The position numbers and the translations under genes were made by a program. From NCBI RefSeq assembly GCF_000300195.1, contig NZ_AMQH01000012.1, positions 310,001 through 374,000 of the forward strand: DNA of 64,000 nt, in the 5' to 3' direction. Source of the stretch: Clostridium tunisiense TJ (GTDB lineage Bacteria > Bacillota > Clostridia > Clostridiales > Clostridiaceae). Position 1 is the first letter of the stretch. Every line of letters begins with the position of its first letter. The notes beneath the pieces were generated by a model. It had not been told where the DNA came from, did not search any database, and saw only the letters and a program-made list of their open reading frames with translations. Of the stretch, positions 62,906-64,000 are shown piece by piece.

Positions 62906-62942
62906 GAAGAATAAAGTATTTATATTTAACATGGAGGTTATT

Positions 62943-63722
62943 ATGAAAGAATATATAGTAGATAATGAAAACAATAAGATGAGGTATCATGATTTTCCAG
63001 GTAAAGATACCCCAATAATATTTATTCATGGTTTAGGCTGTGCGGGGTCTTTTGATTATCCTGAAGTAGCAGCACAAACTGATTTAATTGAACATAGGCG
63101 AATATTAATAGATTTAATTGGCAGTGGATTTAGTGATAAGCCTGATAATTATTTATATAGCATAAAAGAACATGCAGAATATCTGTATAATTTTGTACAA
63201 GCTCTAAAACTTGATAAGTTTATTATTTTTGCACATAGTTTAGGAGGACCAATTGCACTTGAACTTGCAGATAAATGCAAACAGAAGATTGAAACAATTA
63301 TTCTTAGTGAATCCAATTTAGATAAAAGCAGTAAGGGCTCATATAGTTATGAATTTGGAACTTGTGAAGAAGAAGATTTCGTAAGTGGGGTATTTGATGA
63401 AGTTGTAAGTGCAAATTCAATTGATAATTCTATGTGGTCAGCTACATTATCAGTTTGTTCTTCAATAGCAATTAGTAGAATTTCAAAGGCTGCAGTTGCT
63501 GGCGGAGACCCATCATGGCGTGAAATATTATATTCATTAAAATGTAAAAGGACTTTTATTTTTGGTGAAAAATCTTTACCAGATGATGATAAAGCTGAGT
63601 TGGAAAGACAAAGGATAAATATTGAAATTGTCAAATCAGCAGGACATTCTATGGCTTGGGAAAATCCAAAGGGATTAGCAGAAGCAATAAAAAAAGGTAT
63701 CCTTTATGCACGAGAGTTATAA
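62943..63722 (+). CDS. Alpha/beta hydrolase
   Basis: 259 residues. IIFIHGLGCAGSFDYPEV, LIDLIGSGFSDKPDNY, FAHSLGGPIALELADK (nucleophile elbow HSLGG) and SAGHSMAWENPKGLAEA with the catalytic His. Standard soluble hydrolase of the lactonase/esterase group. ATG 62943 with GGAGG upstream; GTG- or ATG-type codons at 62931 precede that site. Confidence 0.88.
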   Translation: MKEYIVDNENNKMRYHDFPGKDTPIIFIHGLGCAGSFDYPEVAAQTDLIEHRRILIDLIGSGFSDKPDNYLYSIKEHAEYLYNFVQALKLDKFIIFAHSLGGPIALELADKCKQKIETIILSESNLDKSSKGSYSYEFGTCEEEDFVSGVFDEVVSANSIDNSMWSATLSVCSSIAISRISKAAVAGGDPSWREILYSLKCKRTFIFGEKSLPDDDKAELERQRINIEIVKSAGHSMAWENPKGLAEAIKKGILYAREL

Positions 63723-63734
63723 ATATTTGAAAAA

Positions 63735-63765
63735 ATGACAAATCCAATTTGAAGAGTAAAGTATT
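63735..63765 (+). repeat. Decayed module A head
   Basis: ACAAATCCAATTTGAAGAGT then AAAGTATTATTTGTAGC. Recognisable only from its position after a stop codon and its similarity to the head of other copies. Confidence 0.45.
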
Positions 63766-63836
63766 ATTTGTAGCTTTTCTTATCTTTTCAATTTCTAGCC
63801 AGGTAGATTACCTATTACAAGGAAAGAAGTGGTTAA

Positions 63837-64000
63837 ATGGAAGATATAAAAATTGACTCATTATTATCATTGGGTGGTTATAATTGGCGTGTGCTTGACA
63901 TCCAAAAGGGTATGGCTTTGATTATAACTGAAGAAATTATAGAACAACGCCCTTACCATGACGCCTATAAAGATATAACATGGGCTGACTGCGCCTTAAG
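63837..64000 (+). CDS. DUF6273-like protein (3' end outside window)
   Basis: 54 codons visible: LLSLGGYNWRVLDIQKGMAL, IITEEIIEQRPYH and ITWADCAL. The Gly-Gly-Tyr/Asp-x-W-R-V-L opening and TWADC segment are typical of DUF6273, a domain of unknown function often repeated or attached to other domains in clostridia. AGGAAAGAAGTGG lies upstream of the ATG. Cut off by the window end. Confidence 0.75.
   Translation, partial: MEDIKIDSLLSLGGYNWRVLDIQKGMALIITEEIIEQRPYHDAYKDITWADCAL

Noticed and set aside
23800-64000. Classical integron cassette array with attC sites
   Set aside because: No tyrosine-recombinase integron integrase, no GTTRRRY core sites flanking each gene, and the repeats carry terminator and promoter instead of an attC fold.

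Overview
The window is a low-GC, Clostridium-like chromosome segment. Support for this comes from the base composition, strong GGAGG-type ribosome binding sites, frequent GTG/TTG starts, a tandem glycine riboswitch, a DUF2922/YvrJ gene pair and a TIGR04076-type Cys-rich protein. I cannot name the species. It opens inside mraY (peptidoglycan lipid I synthesis). No rRNA, tRNA, CRISPR array, integrase or complete transposase was seen.

Layout. 1-8.8 kb: 3' part of mraY, two alpha/beta hydrolases, a PF13303-type EIIC-like membrane protein behind a glycine riboswitch, esterase and methyltransferase fragments, a ZIP metal transporter, a HEPN-like protein, an anchored protein and an excisionase-type DNA-binding protein. 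9-12.5 kb: a heterodimeric ABC exporter. 13.1-15.6 kb: a MarR regulator with DsbA-like and DODA-type dioxygenase genes; palindromes in front of marR and the DsbA-like gene suggest a small stress regulon. 16-18.2 kb: a decaying ADP-ribose-linked locus (macro domain with an in-frame stop, intact VWA protein, ADP-ribosylglycohydrolase C-terminus, DUF1016 nuclease fragment). 18.2-23.5 kb: two GIY-YIG proteins, hypotheticals, ybaK and the DUF2922/YvrJ pair.

23.8-64 kb is the striking part: about 40 mostly single-gene transcription units, nearly all on the + strand, encoding small unrelated catabolic, resistance or detoxification-type enzymes (7 GNAT acetyltransferases, 5 intact Nudix hydrolases and 1 Nudix remnant, 4 of the 6 alpha/beta hydrolases, 2 beta-lactamase-like serine hydrolases, 3 P-loop kinases, HIT, HD, VOC, NIPSNAP, ASCH, CAAX protease and others). 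They are separated by recurring intergenic modules. Module A (about 120-380 bp) starts with a conserved head after the upstream gene, usually carries a terminator hairpin and ends in a promoter with an ATTACAGTAAT palindrome between -35 and -10. Module B (about 220 bp) carries its own hairpin. Module C carries another extended -10 promoter. A fourth type holds a boxA-like segment. Many genes between modules are terminal fragments or carry single-base changes in poly-A runs. The whole resembles a cassette-like gene-accretion locus without a visible integrase, in which a shared promoter/operator may place unrelated genes under common control. The mechanism is inference; the repeats themselves are directly visible.
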